The position numbers and the translations under genes are program-made. Below the pieces are notes generated by a model. It did not search any database and was not told where the DNA came from. It was given only the letters and a program-made list of their open reading frames with translations. Source: Pyrenula massariospora (Eukaryota > Ascomycota > Eurotiomycetes > Pyrenulales > Pyrenulaceae). From it: DNA of 64,000 nucleotides. The stretch is from contig JAGFMI010000010.1 of assembly GCA_021030905.1 (NCBI GenBank), positions 372,001 to 436,000 of the forward strand. The letters run 5' to 3'. This document shows positions 1 to 10,697 of the stretch, piece by piece; position 1 is the stretch's first letter; every line of letters begins with the position of its first letter.

Positions 1-1948
1 CTATGCTTTTCCGGTCACATTTAAGGCGCCATTGCCCTTGCAATTGGGGGCACGATACAACCCAGACCCATGGACTCGGGTCCTCACGTGCTATCACGAA
101 TTTGGCCCGTGATGCGTAGAACTCGGCAATGCCGAAATGGCCAGGACAGGTCTCAACAAGAAAGTCTGTTGCTAGCACGTAGTTCGAAACGCATAGCATC
201 GGGTATTCTCTAGCTTTAGTCAGTATCGTGTAATAGTTCTAGAATCGGGATGGTCTCGGTAAGCGTAATGCGAGGTGCGCGTGACATTGCAGAATGGCTT
301 GGAAGCAGCTACCGATAGTTAAGAGTATCTAGTAAGAGAATAAATGTCTCACATGAGATTACGAATAACCAGTATATATAGTCTGTCATCTGGTTGATCC
401 CCTCAACATTGTGGGATGGTTGTCCGAAAAGAAGGCGCACCAAAACGCACTAAGCATCTGAGCATGTTATGCATTATGAGACGAGAAACGCTCATTTGAG
501 CAACTCTTAAAGAACACATATCAAGTGAAAACGTCTTGTAGTACTCTATTGACGGAAAGGGAGATATCTCGGCGGAGATATGTCTAAAAGCATTATGATA
601 CAGCGTAATCAATCATCTTTGACACCGGGCCTGAATGGTTGAAATAAATAGCCAAATTGCGATGCAAAGGCATCCGTATAAAGAGCTTTGATCTAAAACA
701 AAGGGACCTTAAGAAGACCCATGTCGGAAGTCGGAAACGGGCATTTGTGGTATGTGTGCTGCGGCCTTCGGCACAGGTGGGGCCCTGAGCTAGCAGAACA
801 AAACGAAAATGAGTGCTTGATCATGGCTTCCAAAGGAGATGAATTAAATTTGGAAGTGAAGTGAGAAGATAGAATGTGTGAAGAGATGTGATCTAGTCAA
901 TTGGGCTTCAGCCGCGACAGTAGAGTTGTCTAGCCGATCGTCTCATTGCGAGCCTTACGGCGCACGGTTGACGTCTAATAGCCTAGCATATTTGCCGTTC
1001 TCCGAGCAGAGTGAGCCAGTGGTTGTGAGGGTTTGATACACGAACAAATCAAGAAAGCTTACAATAGATCCAGGGCTTCGCGATTGATATGTTATTATGG
1101 ATTTGAGCAAGCGCGAAATGGCCGGAGGATCCCCGGAGCAGGAGAGGTGTTACCTAGGATGCCCCAGCCCCATGAGGCAGGCAGCAATTGGTGAGAGGCG
1201 TCGAAAATGCCATGACTGCCTTGCAGGATGCCAATGGCGCATTTTGTGGGCTGCGTATCCGGCGTGATACAGCAAGGGAGGTGGCATGAAATTTTCAGCC
1301 CTAGGAGGATGTCAGGGTTTCGTCTTGGGTGCGGAGACGGTTGCCTGGCCTTGTTTGAGGCATTTCGATTCGGAGCCATTTTTGATGAGAGGTGCGCCGA
1401 TGCCATTGAACAAACACGGGCAACGTATTTAAATTTAGCCTAAAGAATTGATTGGGATGAGATACGTTGGTTTCCACCCCAGTTGCCTTGATAGCCTCCG
1501 TTTGCGGCACCGCCCAGCTGAGCTTTCCGTCAGCTCCAACCCCTGAAATAAAATGCCGCAGGGTTTGAAAGCGCAAGAACCCTGCCACTGTCAACTGCAG
1601 GAACCCCTACGCAGTAATTTCTCGAGGTATGCCATGGATGTGACTCGGACACGAGAAATTTGGCGGTTGCGTACGCATCATCCCCACAAGGTTACCAGTC
1701 TCACAGTCTCGCTGCGTTGGGCGCGACTCCTCTACCCACATTGGCTTCCTAAAATTCATTCATTTCTAACTGTACTCTTCACCCATTTCCATCAAATAAG
1801 GCTTCCCAATCTACATTGACTCCTTGGATAATTGGGGCTATGATTGCTGGGGAATCGGAACGCTGGCGGGTCATCTGAGGTAATTTCCAGCATGAAGTGA
1901 AAAAGTAGTCGTCTAAGGTGGCAATTCTCACAAACGAATGCTCTGAGC
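1..1948. other. Gene-free stretch at left edge
   Basis: Only short open frames (about 100 residues or fewer) occur here, on both strands and overlapping each other. None shows a recognisable domain or a consistent splice pattern. I see no tRNA B-box and no long repeat. The right part is the 3' flank of the minus-strand rhodopsin-fold gene. Confidence 0.5.
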
Positions 1949-3379
1949 TCAAAATCTATGCTGTCGTAAATTGCTAGGCACAATCAAAGACTCGGGTACA
2001 TCCCCATTTGCGCTGCGGGATTCGATAGTAAAAGTTCGAGTCTGCATGACGCCATCGTGCACAAGTATGTCCTTTTCACTGCCTGCGTCCCTCTTGGTGC
2101 GACTAGAGCTCGTGTATGCGCTCGTCCTTGACTGATAGTCCTTCATGGTGAGTCCATAGGAGTCATCTGTATCATTCGAAGGGATGATGGAGGAAGGCAC
2201 AAGACTCGCAAATAGCTGACGAAGAGCTGGCATCGACGCGACGATGATGCCAAGATTTGTCTCAAGACTGCTAATATTAGTAAAGTTTCCAAATCCAAGG
2301 ATCATAATGGCTTACCCTGCCCATATCAAAGGCGGTGTTAGGGCCCCTACTTTCTGTTAATAATCCACGCCGTCAGCGGTTGCCGCTTTAACCCACAAGT
2401 GGCATCCTTAGACACGAAAGATGCAGTCACCGTCTTTCCGACAGAGCATGCAGCCGTGCTGAACAATCAGCTTAAAACACTCTCTAGTCTTAGAGGCCAA
2501 GACTTACAATATTCCAAGTCCCAAAATCAATGACACAGTAACCTTTGTGCGATTCACCATATGAAGGCCACGAATAATCCATAGAGGAATCAGGACGCAT
2601 GCAAAATCGGTTATAACTCCGACGACTGGGTATGTCAGCCATAAGAAAGTATTGAGACTGTAGCACGTACTTCCGGAAGCTCTCGTGACTTTTTGCTGGA
2701 CATGTTCGGGTAGACATTTCTTGTGGAATGTAGGATCGAGGTTCCAGAGGCCCTCAAATGGTATGCATGAGACGCAGAGAAAAACGATTGGGACAATTGT
2801 CGAGACAGTCAAAAGGCCGATGAGGATCAGTACAGAGTAGGTGATCTTCCTGTAAGCGCCGCCCGAGAACATCCTCAGAATAAATAAACAGACGGATAAT
2901 TTGACAAGGTATATTGCGATATCTGTTTGACGAGAAGTCACTTTCAGTTGCGATCATCGATACAGCACTGCTCACATGATTGGAGTTCTGCGATTGTCAC
3001 CCACTCCAGACATTTCGAAAATTGATTTTTGCTCAAATATACGGCATGTCTTCCAAATCCGTTGGCCACCATTACTGTATTGCACGCGCTCCCGAATGTC
3101 GTTATGGCCTGCAAGGATTAAGACATTAATTTCAATCAACAGCCAAGGAACTCACGTACGCAAGCCGCAAGTATCGTCCAATCCTATGGAGAATATTGTC
3201 AAAACCAACCCTTATCCACGTTTATGTATACTCACATCCCACCAAACTCCGCCCTTGAGATATGCGCGGTCATAAAACCTTAAAGCAACAACGACCAGAT
3301 CGAGAGCGGTAGAGGTCCAAATCACGCCCAAAATGATCGAAGCCCTATTCTCATCGGGCGGCAATTTTTCTGAAGTCAT
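1949..3379 (-). CDS. Rhodopsin-fold (SAT4-type) integral membrane protein
   Basis: Fungal rhodopsin-domain membrane protein of the SAT4/PTH11-like group; such proteins have seven predicted TM helices and mostly unknown ligands. The start at 3379 gives a first exon of 48 codons ending in GGVWWD at a GTGAGT donor (3235). Further exons give a DWTIL segment, the loop around GRHAVYLS, and a large exon about 2922-2508 with AIYLVKLSVCLFILRM and LWLTYPVVGVITDF, both typical of the family. The final exon carries SLETNLGIIVASMPALR, matching the conserved 'E.NLGII.ASLPALR' helix, then a polar tail rich in Ser and Thr. The junction about 2420-2320 is uncertain: the best in-frame choice uses a GTGGGT donor and an AAG acceptor. 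At least five introns are needed. Family call is strong; exact exons are not. Confidence 0.78.
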
Positions 3380-4612
3380 TTTCAAATTCTTATTTCAGAG
3401 GCCGAATATGTCCTTTCTAGCTGCTAGTGGCCCTTTTCAAGCGGCCCAAGATCTAGAATTACATCTGTGAAGATTTATTGACAATTCCGGAGCTTCGTCT
3501 GCCAGCTTTTAAGCCTTCTCCGCTCTGTGTGCTGGCGACATGGCTGAATTTCTCCGGTTGTACAAATGTCAGTGTTAGTCTGGGACAGTGCGTCAAGGCC
3601 TGCATTAAAGATACCATAGGCGTCTTCAAGGAATGGAAACAGGGAGAAGAATTGGTCGGTGCCTAGAGGCTACGAATAATGATGCTCTCAGGCTCTACAG
3701 CCGAACCAAAAAGCAATGACAAACGTAGTCAAGGTGTGAAGATGCAGCAGCGGTGAAGAGCCTGCCCATAGAATTCCACTAGTCCACCGCAGGGGTCGTG
3801 GATACGAGCTGAAGTGGACGGTGTCGATCAAAATTCTCATGCACGTAGCAATCAGGCATCACGAAATCTGCGAGGCTGGATGCAGAGTTCCGTGTAGCCA
3901 CACTGCCCTATCAAGAGCATAAGACATGGCGTAACGAATCTCGTCCATCTTTTGGTTTTGAGCATGAGGCTCTGTTGTCCTAGCGAGCCGAACAAGCAAA
4001 GTAATATTGCCACAGCGGGGTATGGCTCGTGAGTAATGGCATCCATGTGTTGCTCCTGCAGAAAAGCTTACTGGGACTGGCGATCTCTCGCTACCGGGGC
4101 CCACGGTTGGGGGCCAATCTCTTCCCGTTCCGCGTTCGGATTCCCCGTCCTTCAAGCACCATCAATTCCTTCACTATCCCAACACCATCATCTAACACTT
4201 GATTTCTCTCAACACACGCCGAAGCTCGATTTCCAATGGGAGTCATCGCCAAGGCGAGACATAACCATGGGAGCAAATGGGCTGACCATCTTTCAACCAA
4301 TCGGGTTCCACGTTGTACTATCAATCAATGTTATGCCGCCTCGTTTTCAAGCCTTCCACTGACCCAGCTTCAAATCCTGCCACATAACATCAGACTGTTC
4401 TACCTCAACCTGCCGCAGTTTCCAGAAACAGGAAAGCTACGAGTCATCAGGTGTACCCGAGGTCATCAGAAAATGGTATCTAAATCGTCTTGCATTGCCC
4501 GGAATTCCCGCCGACCTGGATGGTTTTCATCTCTACGACTTTTTTCATTTTATCTTTCCTTAATCATCTCTTTTTTTATTCAGAGATTCCAACTTCGGCT
4601 AAAGTATGAGAC
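3380..4612. other. Intergenic region between two divergent transporter/membrane genes
   Basis: This is the shared 5' region of the minus-strand rhodopsin-fold gene and the plus-strand MFS gene. The open frames inside overlap one another on both strands and look like chance. A pyrimidine-rich stretch about 4530-4590 lies just before the MFS start. Confidence 0.5.
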
Positions 4613-6431
4613 ATGGAACACTACAAGGCCGAGGATTTCAGGGCGAGCTCCTACGAATTTCCCCACGGACACACACTCGGCACTGAAAGTGGTGCAACGT
4701 TATCACGCAAGAGACGCTCACATGGTATCCTTATACCTACCCCTAGCAATGATCCCCGGGACCCCCTCGTAAGTACTTCTATGAGACATGTACCGTTCTC
4801 GTTATTGATTAATCTACATAGAACTGGCCGATGAGAAAAAAGGTCGCCCTGTTGTTTACCATATGTTTCTGTGCTTGCGCGGCTTCTTTGTCCGTCCCGG
4901 CTGGTCAGCTGGCTTATTTTCCTCAAGCCAAGCTCTATCACAGGACACCGACAGAACTGAGCTATTCCATTGCTGCTGCTGTTGCAGGCATGCTTGCTGG
5001 ACCTTTCATCTTTGTCCCTTTCTCATCCTTTATCGGACCTGCTTCGGTCTTCCTTTGGAGCCTGCTCGGTGTCCTAGCTTGCCAGATATGGGCTGCGTGT
5101 ATGACTTCATCAGACGAGTATACTGCATTCATTATCTCTAGGCTCTTTGCTGGCCTCTTCGCAGGATCAACAACGATTTTAGGTTCCGGCTTCATTATGG
5201 ACGTTTTATTCCTCCACCAGCGTGGAAGGGCGTTTGCTTGTTACGAACTCAGTCTATTTTTGGGGGTAACTTGTGGTCCGACAATCGGCGGCTTCATCGT
5301 TCAGAACAACTCCTGGACTGTTGTTTTCTGGTGGACAATTGGACCATTGACCGCCGCAGTCGTATTACTCTTGATATTCGGCGAAGACACCAAATTTCGT
5401 CGACCAGACGGGAGTCTAGGCGCTCGAACTATGCCTTCTGGGTTTTGGAGTTATCGAGCGGCAATTTTTATACCGGGCACGAAATCTACGAGCTCAGATA
5501 GGAAGCAAGAGATGGTAAGCTATAGCCTACCGGCTTTAGGAGAGTGCGTTGACAGGATGCCTAGATCAAAGCTTACAAGAAGACTTTCATGCTATGTCTG
5601 TCTCCAGTGGTTGCAATATCAGGAATATACACATCCATCTCCTTCGGGTTTACAGTCCTTCTCGCAGTGATCACCACGATATACCTCCAAACACCAGTGT
5701 CAGAAGGAGGTTATGGCTTCTCACCCTCACAGAACGCCTCATGTAAGTTCCCCCTCTCCCAAACACAGCCAAAATTTTCATAGACTCGAACTCAAATTAA
5801 TATACTTCTCCCAGTCACGTTCGTCTCCTGGATCTCCGTTCTCGCCGCTCAGCTCATCTGCCTCCTCATGGCCGACCGCCTCCCCCTCTGGGCCGTCCGC
5901 CGCTTCCACCGCGGCATCTGGCTCCCCGAATGCCGCCTGTACAATATGTTCCTCCCTGTCTTCACCCTTCCGCTGGGGCTCGCTCTCGTCGCGATAACTC
6001 TCCACTACCACCTCCACTACATGCTCCTAGCGCTCGCCCATTTTCTGGTCAACACCTCCGCGCAGCTCTCGGTGCCGCTGCTGATCAACTACGTCGTGGA
6101 ATGCTTCACAGCGCACGCGGTCGAGGTGGCGGTCGTGATGAATGGATGGAGACTTGCCCTTGGATTGGCGCTGCCGTTTTTCGTCGAGCCGTGGACGGAA
6201 AAGGTGGGCATGGGGTGGGTATTCGGCATGGCAGCACTTTTTGTTTTCGGGGCGGGGATCTTGACGGGTGTCTTGGCTTGGAAGGGACAGGCGCTGAGAT
6301 CCATGAGCCCAGCGAGGGGTCTGATCTGCTCGGAGGAAGGAAAGAGAGTTGCTTTGGTGCAGGACGAACTACGTCCGGATCAATTGGAGGCATGTGAGAC
6401 TACCGAGAACGTGGAATCTCGACGTCTTTAG
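4613..6431 (+). CDS. MFS transporter (DHA1-like), 547 aa
   Basis: Major facilitator superfamily permease, probably a drug or metabolite:proton antiporter at the plasma membrane. Four exons (4613-4768, 4822-5514, 5565-5742, 5815-6431) close in frame to 548 codons. All introns are 50-72 bp with GTAAGT/GTAAGC donors. The first splice joins DPRDPL to NWPMRKK, recreating the DPxNW motif that precedes TM1 in fungal DHA1 transporters; this supports the upstream start at 4613 over the one at 4831. HQRGRAFACY is a loop 2-3 type motif, followed by GPTIGGFI with the antiporter-like GP..GG pattern. Helices continue to about residue 500, then a polar tail. The substrate cannot be read from the sequence. 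Confidence 0.87.
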
Positions 6432-7192
6432 GTTTCGAAATCAGATATCGATAGGTTGCTCACAGACTCAGCGAGACTGCTCATACAGCGCTTAGACGTC
6501 CCACTTCGCTGTCACTCACATGGTGCAACGGCAAGGGTGGAAACGCTGGTACTGGGAAGGATGTCAATATAGACAATATTATGATGTGCCTATATGGCTA
6601 TATCGAGACCGTAGACCAGGTATATCACTTTATATGTACCAACTCAACAAGATCATTACCCATTCAATGTGAGTTTCCACCGAAGCAACAGGCCCAATAG
6701 CAGGAAATGACGGCTTAGGAGAACGTTATAAGGACGGATAATATTAGGTGCAGAAAAATTGGCTCTGGCAAGCTTTGGCATACTATTTACTCTTCAGAGT
6801 AAATGAATACTTCCACTGGATTTGTCTTTCTCGCCGATGATGTTACCGCTCCATGGTCAAATGAGCCACGCCGATAAGAAGTCTCAGCACCTCAGAAGAA
6901 GGAATAAGCGGAGTGCATGCTCTGGTGCCGAGCTTTGCGGAGAGAATCAAGAAGGCTGTGTGAGAAGGTATTCATGGAGCAGGGTCCGCAACATGATTCG
7001 ACCGTTGAAAGTATTTCATCAGGCCAAAAGAATGAAGTTCTACATCGATGAGATCACTGACAATTACACTGTTTCAACGTCAGGCTCGATCCACCTCACA
7101 TTTAAACCTCTTCACATGAGCCGCACCCTCTTCTAATTCATTTCGCAATCTACGTAAAGTGAACACCAACAACCAGATTTGTTTCCAGCTAT
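6432..7192. other. Intergenic region, convergent 3' ends
   Basis: The 3' flanks of the plus-strand MFS gene and the minus-strand HET gene meet here. A 104-codon frame at 6822-7136 has no recognisable domain and I do not call it. No repeat seen. Confidence 0.45.
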
Positions 7193-9823
7193 CTATAATA
7201 TCCGTATTTGCTGCGGCGTAGCGTCTAAGCCTAGCTGATTCAAAATAACGCTTGGATATGTGTGAGCACACGTGATTGAATCTTCCGGCTTGGGTTCTCT
7301 TTTCAACATCGCGATCTCATCTTCTCCAGTTAATTCCTTGTATCCACTTAAAAGTTTAAAGCAATCTTTAGCTTGCTCCCATGGACCGTCTCGTGCCATT
7401 AAATGCATTTGTTCCAACCCATATCTCAACTCACACCTAAATTGGACGAACCCATCTTTCTTAGGCCTGTCTCTAACAATAAACCTATGGACTGGTAGTG
7501 CTAGTACCATTTGCCATCGATACTCGTGATCCAACCTATACTCCCAGCGAAAACACACAATGTTATTAGCGTGTTTTTTCTGTGTGGCCCACTGCTGCGC
7601 GTTGAATTTGTAGGAGACATATTTCCCGTCAAAGTGAGGGTTATACTCCGCCGGTACATTTAGAAAAATTTCATGGAAAGACCGCGCGAGGTGAGGACAT
7701 TCTCGCCACCAGCGAAATCGCTTTTCAGCTCTGAGCCCGTCCTCATGGCCTTTCAAAAGAAGGGCTATATTTTCGGTTGTTAATCGCACACCGGGAAAGA
7801 GGATAGAAAATCTGGATTGCCAGCCCAAATTGTTTCGATCATTTTCACCTCTTGATGATGAAGATTTCGTGACCTCAGCGCTGCAGTATATCTCAAAGTC
7901 CTCTATCACAGCGCGTAGACTCTTCCAAGGCACAGAGAAGTATAAACCTACTTCTGAAGAAAGTGATGACGAAGAATGATCAGACATGCGCTCAGAGGTT
8001 CCGAGTAGCTCTTCAACAGCTGATTCTGACCGCTCTAGGGACCTAATATATTGAAATGTTACGCTATCCAGGTCTCTGTCGAGCCACATGGAGAGCTCGT
8101 AACAGAAGCAACCAACACACAGTTTGAAAGTTTTTGGCTGTTCAGTCTCTTGCATGAACAGGAGTACACAGCCCTTTCTGTCCTCGATCTCAAGAACAAA
8201 GATATGCAGCGGACCTGGATCGACGATCGCATCCAGCGGAGCAGGTTCAGTGCACATATATAGATCGCACGAAGGCGCGCGAATATCAAACAAGCAGAAG
8301 TCGTTGTGCTTGTATCTTAGGGCAGGCTTTGATACAAGCTTCATGAGGTGAATCAGTCTAATCGAGAGAGATCCATTAAGACTGTCGAAAGATATATTAG
8401 CATACCAGGTGTTTTCGTCCGGAGTACTAGACCCTCTTGGATATATAGTCTGTAATCTATCGTCGACAAGAGAATCAACCGATGACATCAACAGTATCTT
8501 GCTTCTTCTTGACTGGTCTAGATACTTCTGACGCATACGTCTCACATCCTCGAGCTGTGACTGCAATCTCTCTTTTTGAATCCAAAATTTACGCCAATCT
8601 GGTGTCCAAGAGGGGTATGGAGGTACAGCATTTGTTCCAGCTGCATTTGTCAAGACCTCAACATGCTTTAGATTGGCCAAAAGATACGCAAATGTCCCAA
8701 TGAACGTATCCGGTAAAGAGAGCGAGTAGTCAGGAACCAGGTGATGAGGCGTAACGCTGTTACCCTGATCTAGTCCTAACACCGCAAATACCTTGTCACG
8801 AGGATCTGTTGCATTAGAGGCCCACGTCTGCCGAAATATGTCGTAAAGGTCTGTGAATTTTATCAAGGTCGACATGTGAATATTCCGCAGCCATGGAGTG
8901 TTCGTGGTGTCCCAGCTCCAAGCTCGAGAGGAATCCAGATGTGCAGATGTCAATGTATCTACTAGAAATTCCATGTTGCGGATTGGAAATATGGACCGTG
9001 GTGCAAATATGAGTTCTTGAATAACCCAGGCTCTGGTGAAATAGCGCCGGGAGAACACTCTATGTACTATGTCGTCTTCCTGGATCTTATCTTTAATTTC
9101 TTGAAGTCCGTATCTCGGTCGAGAACGCTGGAAAGAGCAGTCAACAATATCTTCCCCCAACCATACTACAACCCTTGAGCATTGTTGGTAGATGCGAATC
9201 ATTTTCGAAACCTGGCTTTGCCGCTCAGAGAGATTTCCCTGGTTGATGCATATCGCGTCGAGCCATATGAGCCTTATGCCTCTCGATGGCCTTAAGTAAT
9301 GAAGGAGAGACCAACAATTCTTCGTCTGCGGTAGCAAGTCCCAGAATGAACCGATGTAAACTGGTTGAGATTTCGTCATATCTCCCTCTTCGCTCGCCCA
9401 AGTGTATGATACTGCCTCATACTCTGAGAAATCGCCATCTTGATGGGTCTCTAATGTCAAATGAATCGGAAAGCTACTGTCCTCTGTCGCGGTGATATTG
9501 ATCAGGCGGAGCTCATCGGGGCGTAGGGTTCTCGCGTAGATGGATGACAACGGGTCTGCTGTCACATTTTTTGCGGGACTGGGCCTCCCCCCGCTATTCT
9601 TGGAACCGGAGCCGTCATGGCTCCAGGGGACGCAAGGTGGCCATGCAAGATTCAACTGGCTAGTAGACGTGTCGAGAGGAATGAACAAAGGGGGGGCATC
9701 GTTTGATTGCTGACCAACGCATTTGATATCCAGTGCAGACCTGTCGCATGCTCGACAATGTGGAGTGCCTCGTTGGATGAAAATATCAGGGACGTCGCAT
9801 GATGTTTTGTGCCATCGGGACAT
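7193..9823 (-). CDS. HET-domain protein 1 (heterokaryon incompatibility), 876 aa
   Basis: Single uninterrupted frame of 876 residues. HET domains (about residues 134-272) act in fungal non-self recognition and can trigger regulated cell death. Visible blocks are YEAVSYTWAS, the central IRLIWLDAICINQ, SRVVVWLGED and YFTRAWVIQEL. This is the HET-6-like form (SYTWG/WIDAICINQ variant), so it differs from the other two HET proteins here, which have SHxWGD and WIDSLCI. Residues 1-60 contain a CRACD pair that could belong to a small zinc-binding region. The rest, about 600 residues, has no family I recognise; it is the usual variable partner region. Neighbours are an agmatinase relic and another two HET genes on the same strand. 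Confidence 0.88.
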   Translation of the reverse strand: MSRWHKTSCDVPDIFIQRGTPHCRACDRSALDIKCVGQQSNDAPPLFIPLDTSTSQLNLAWPPCVPWSHDGSGSKNSGGRPSPAKNVTADPLSSIYARTLRPDELRLINITATEDSSFPIHLTLETHQDGDFSEYEAVSYTWASEEGDMTKSQPVYIGSFWDLLPQTKNCWSLLHYLRPSRGIRLIWLDAICINQGNLSERQSQVSKMIRIYQQCSRVVVWLGEDIVDCSFQRSRPRYGLQEIKDKIQEDDIVHRVFSRRYFTRAWVIQELIFAPRSIFPIRNMEFLVDTLTSAHLDSSRAWSWDTTNTPWLRNIHMSTLIKFTDLYDIFRQTWASNATDPRDKVFAVLGLDQGNSVTPHHLVPDYSLSLPDTFIGTFAYLLANLKHVEVLTNAAGTNAVPPYPSWTPDWRKFWIQKERLQSQLEDVRRMRQKYLDQSRRSKILLMSSVDSLVDDRLQTIYPRGSSTPDENTWYANISFDSLNGSLSIRLIHLMKLVSKPALRYKHNDFCLFDIRAPSCDLYMCTEPAPLDAIVDPGPLHIFVLEIEDRKGCVLLFMQETEQPKTFKLCVGCFCYELSMWLDRDLDSVTFQYIRSLERSESAVEELLGTSERMSDHSSSSLSSEVGLYFSVPWKSLRAVIEDFEIYCSAEVTKSSSSRGENDRNNLGWQSRFSILFPGVRLTTENIALLLKGHEDGLRAEKRFRWWRECPHLARSFHEIFLNVPAEYNPHFDGKYVSYKFNAQQWATQKKHANNIVCFRWEYRLDHEYRWQMVLALPVHRFIVRDRPKKDGFVQFRCELRYGLEQMHLMARDGPWEQAKDCFKLLSGYKELTGEDEIAMLKREPKPEDSITCAHTYPSVILNQLGLDATPQQIRIL

Positions 9824-10020
9824 ATTGAACCTAGCCTACAAGTCAGGCCAGATAATCAAGGCTGAGACGCCCCTCCATCCAATCTTGAGTGAGAATTGTT
9901 TGGACCAATAAAGACATATCTCCAAATCTAAGAAGATGATTCCTATGTTTCAGAGTGGTAGATACCAGCCGATGAAACAACGGTTCTGAGAATGGGTTCT
10001 AGTAGACTGAAAATTCAGCG

Positions 10021-10343
10021 ATGCCCTACTTCAGCTTCGAAGTGGATTTGGCGCGGTTGCGCTGTACTCCGCGGGCGGGACGGGGACGCCGGAGGCCGGC
10101 GGTTGGACTAGCAGGGAGATGACCAGGATTTTGCGGGGGTTGGAGAGCTTGAATGTGGTCGGGGCTGATATTGTTGAGGTGCCGCCGGCATACGATGGCG
10201 CTGGGGAGCAGACGTCGCTGATTGCCTCGCAGCTGGGATTTGGGATAATCACAAATTGGGTTGGTAGAGGGTTAAAGGACGTGGGTGAAGATCAGGTGAA
10301 GCCGGAGCCGAATAAGGTTAAGCGTGAGCGAGATGAGCTCTGA
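10021..10343 (+). pseudogene. Agmatinase/ureohydrolase C-terminal relic
   Basis: The frame read from about 10090 gives GTGTPEAGGWTSREM and then NVVGADIVEVPPAYDGAGEQ. These are the C-terminal signatures of agmatinases (usual forms GTGTPEPGGWTTRE and GADVVEVSPAYDHAE). Just upstream, another frame starting at 10021 gives YFSFEVDLA, which resembles the preceding SxDVDVLDP metal-binding strand. Reading both needs a frameshift around 10045-10085, and the DxDxxDP aspartates are not intact. No catalytic N-terminal three quarters of the enzyme is found on either side. The tail after the helix is Lys/Glu-rich and ends with TGA at 10341. I infer a decayed fragment rather than a working gene. Confidence 0.75.
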
Positions 10344-10697
10344 TCTCCAGTGAGGTGCATTATCAGCTCCAGTAGATATTTATATACCAAGATTCTGCCT
10401 AATGGGACAACGCACGGGTAGATGAATTATTTTTATAAGGTCATTCTCATATCAATCCTCTCTCTCTCATATGAAGCGTGCTCAGCGATGTTATGCACAT
10501 TTGATTGGTCTCTAATGAAATAATACTGTAGTCTAGACCCGCGCAAAGCACCATAGTACCACAAAATATTACGTATAAATGACTAGGATAGTAAAATGTC
10601 AGCCCTGCAACTAAGAGGCAAAGCTACCTATCAAAGGCATACAAATGTTGAGGCGAAGCTGGTAAAACCGCTGACCTCGGTCCAGTCTGCTCAAATT
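10344..10697. other. Short intergenic spacer
   Basis: The 3' flanks of the agmatinase relic and the minus-strand lysyl-tRNA synthetase gene. AT-rich; no feature seen. Confidence 0.4.

Noticed and set aside
4236-4772. 178-codon plus-strand frame overlapping the MFS start
   Set aside because: It runs through the MFS first exon and intron in another frame; the spliced MFS model is far better supported.
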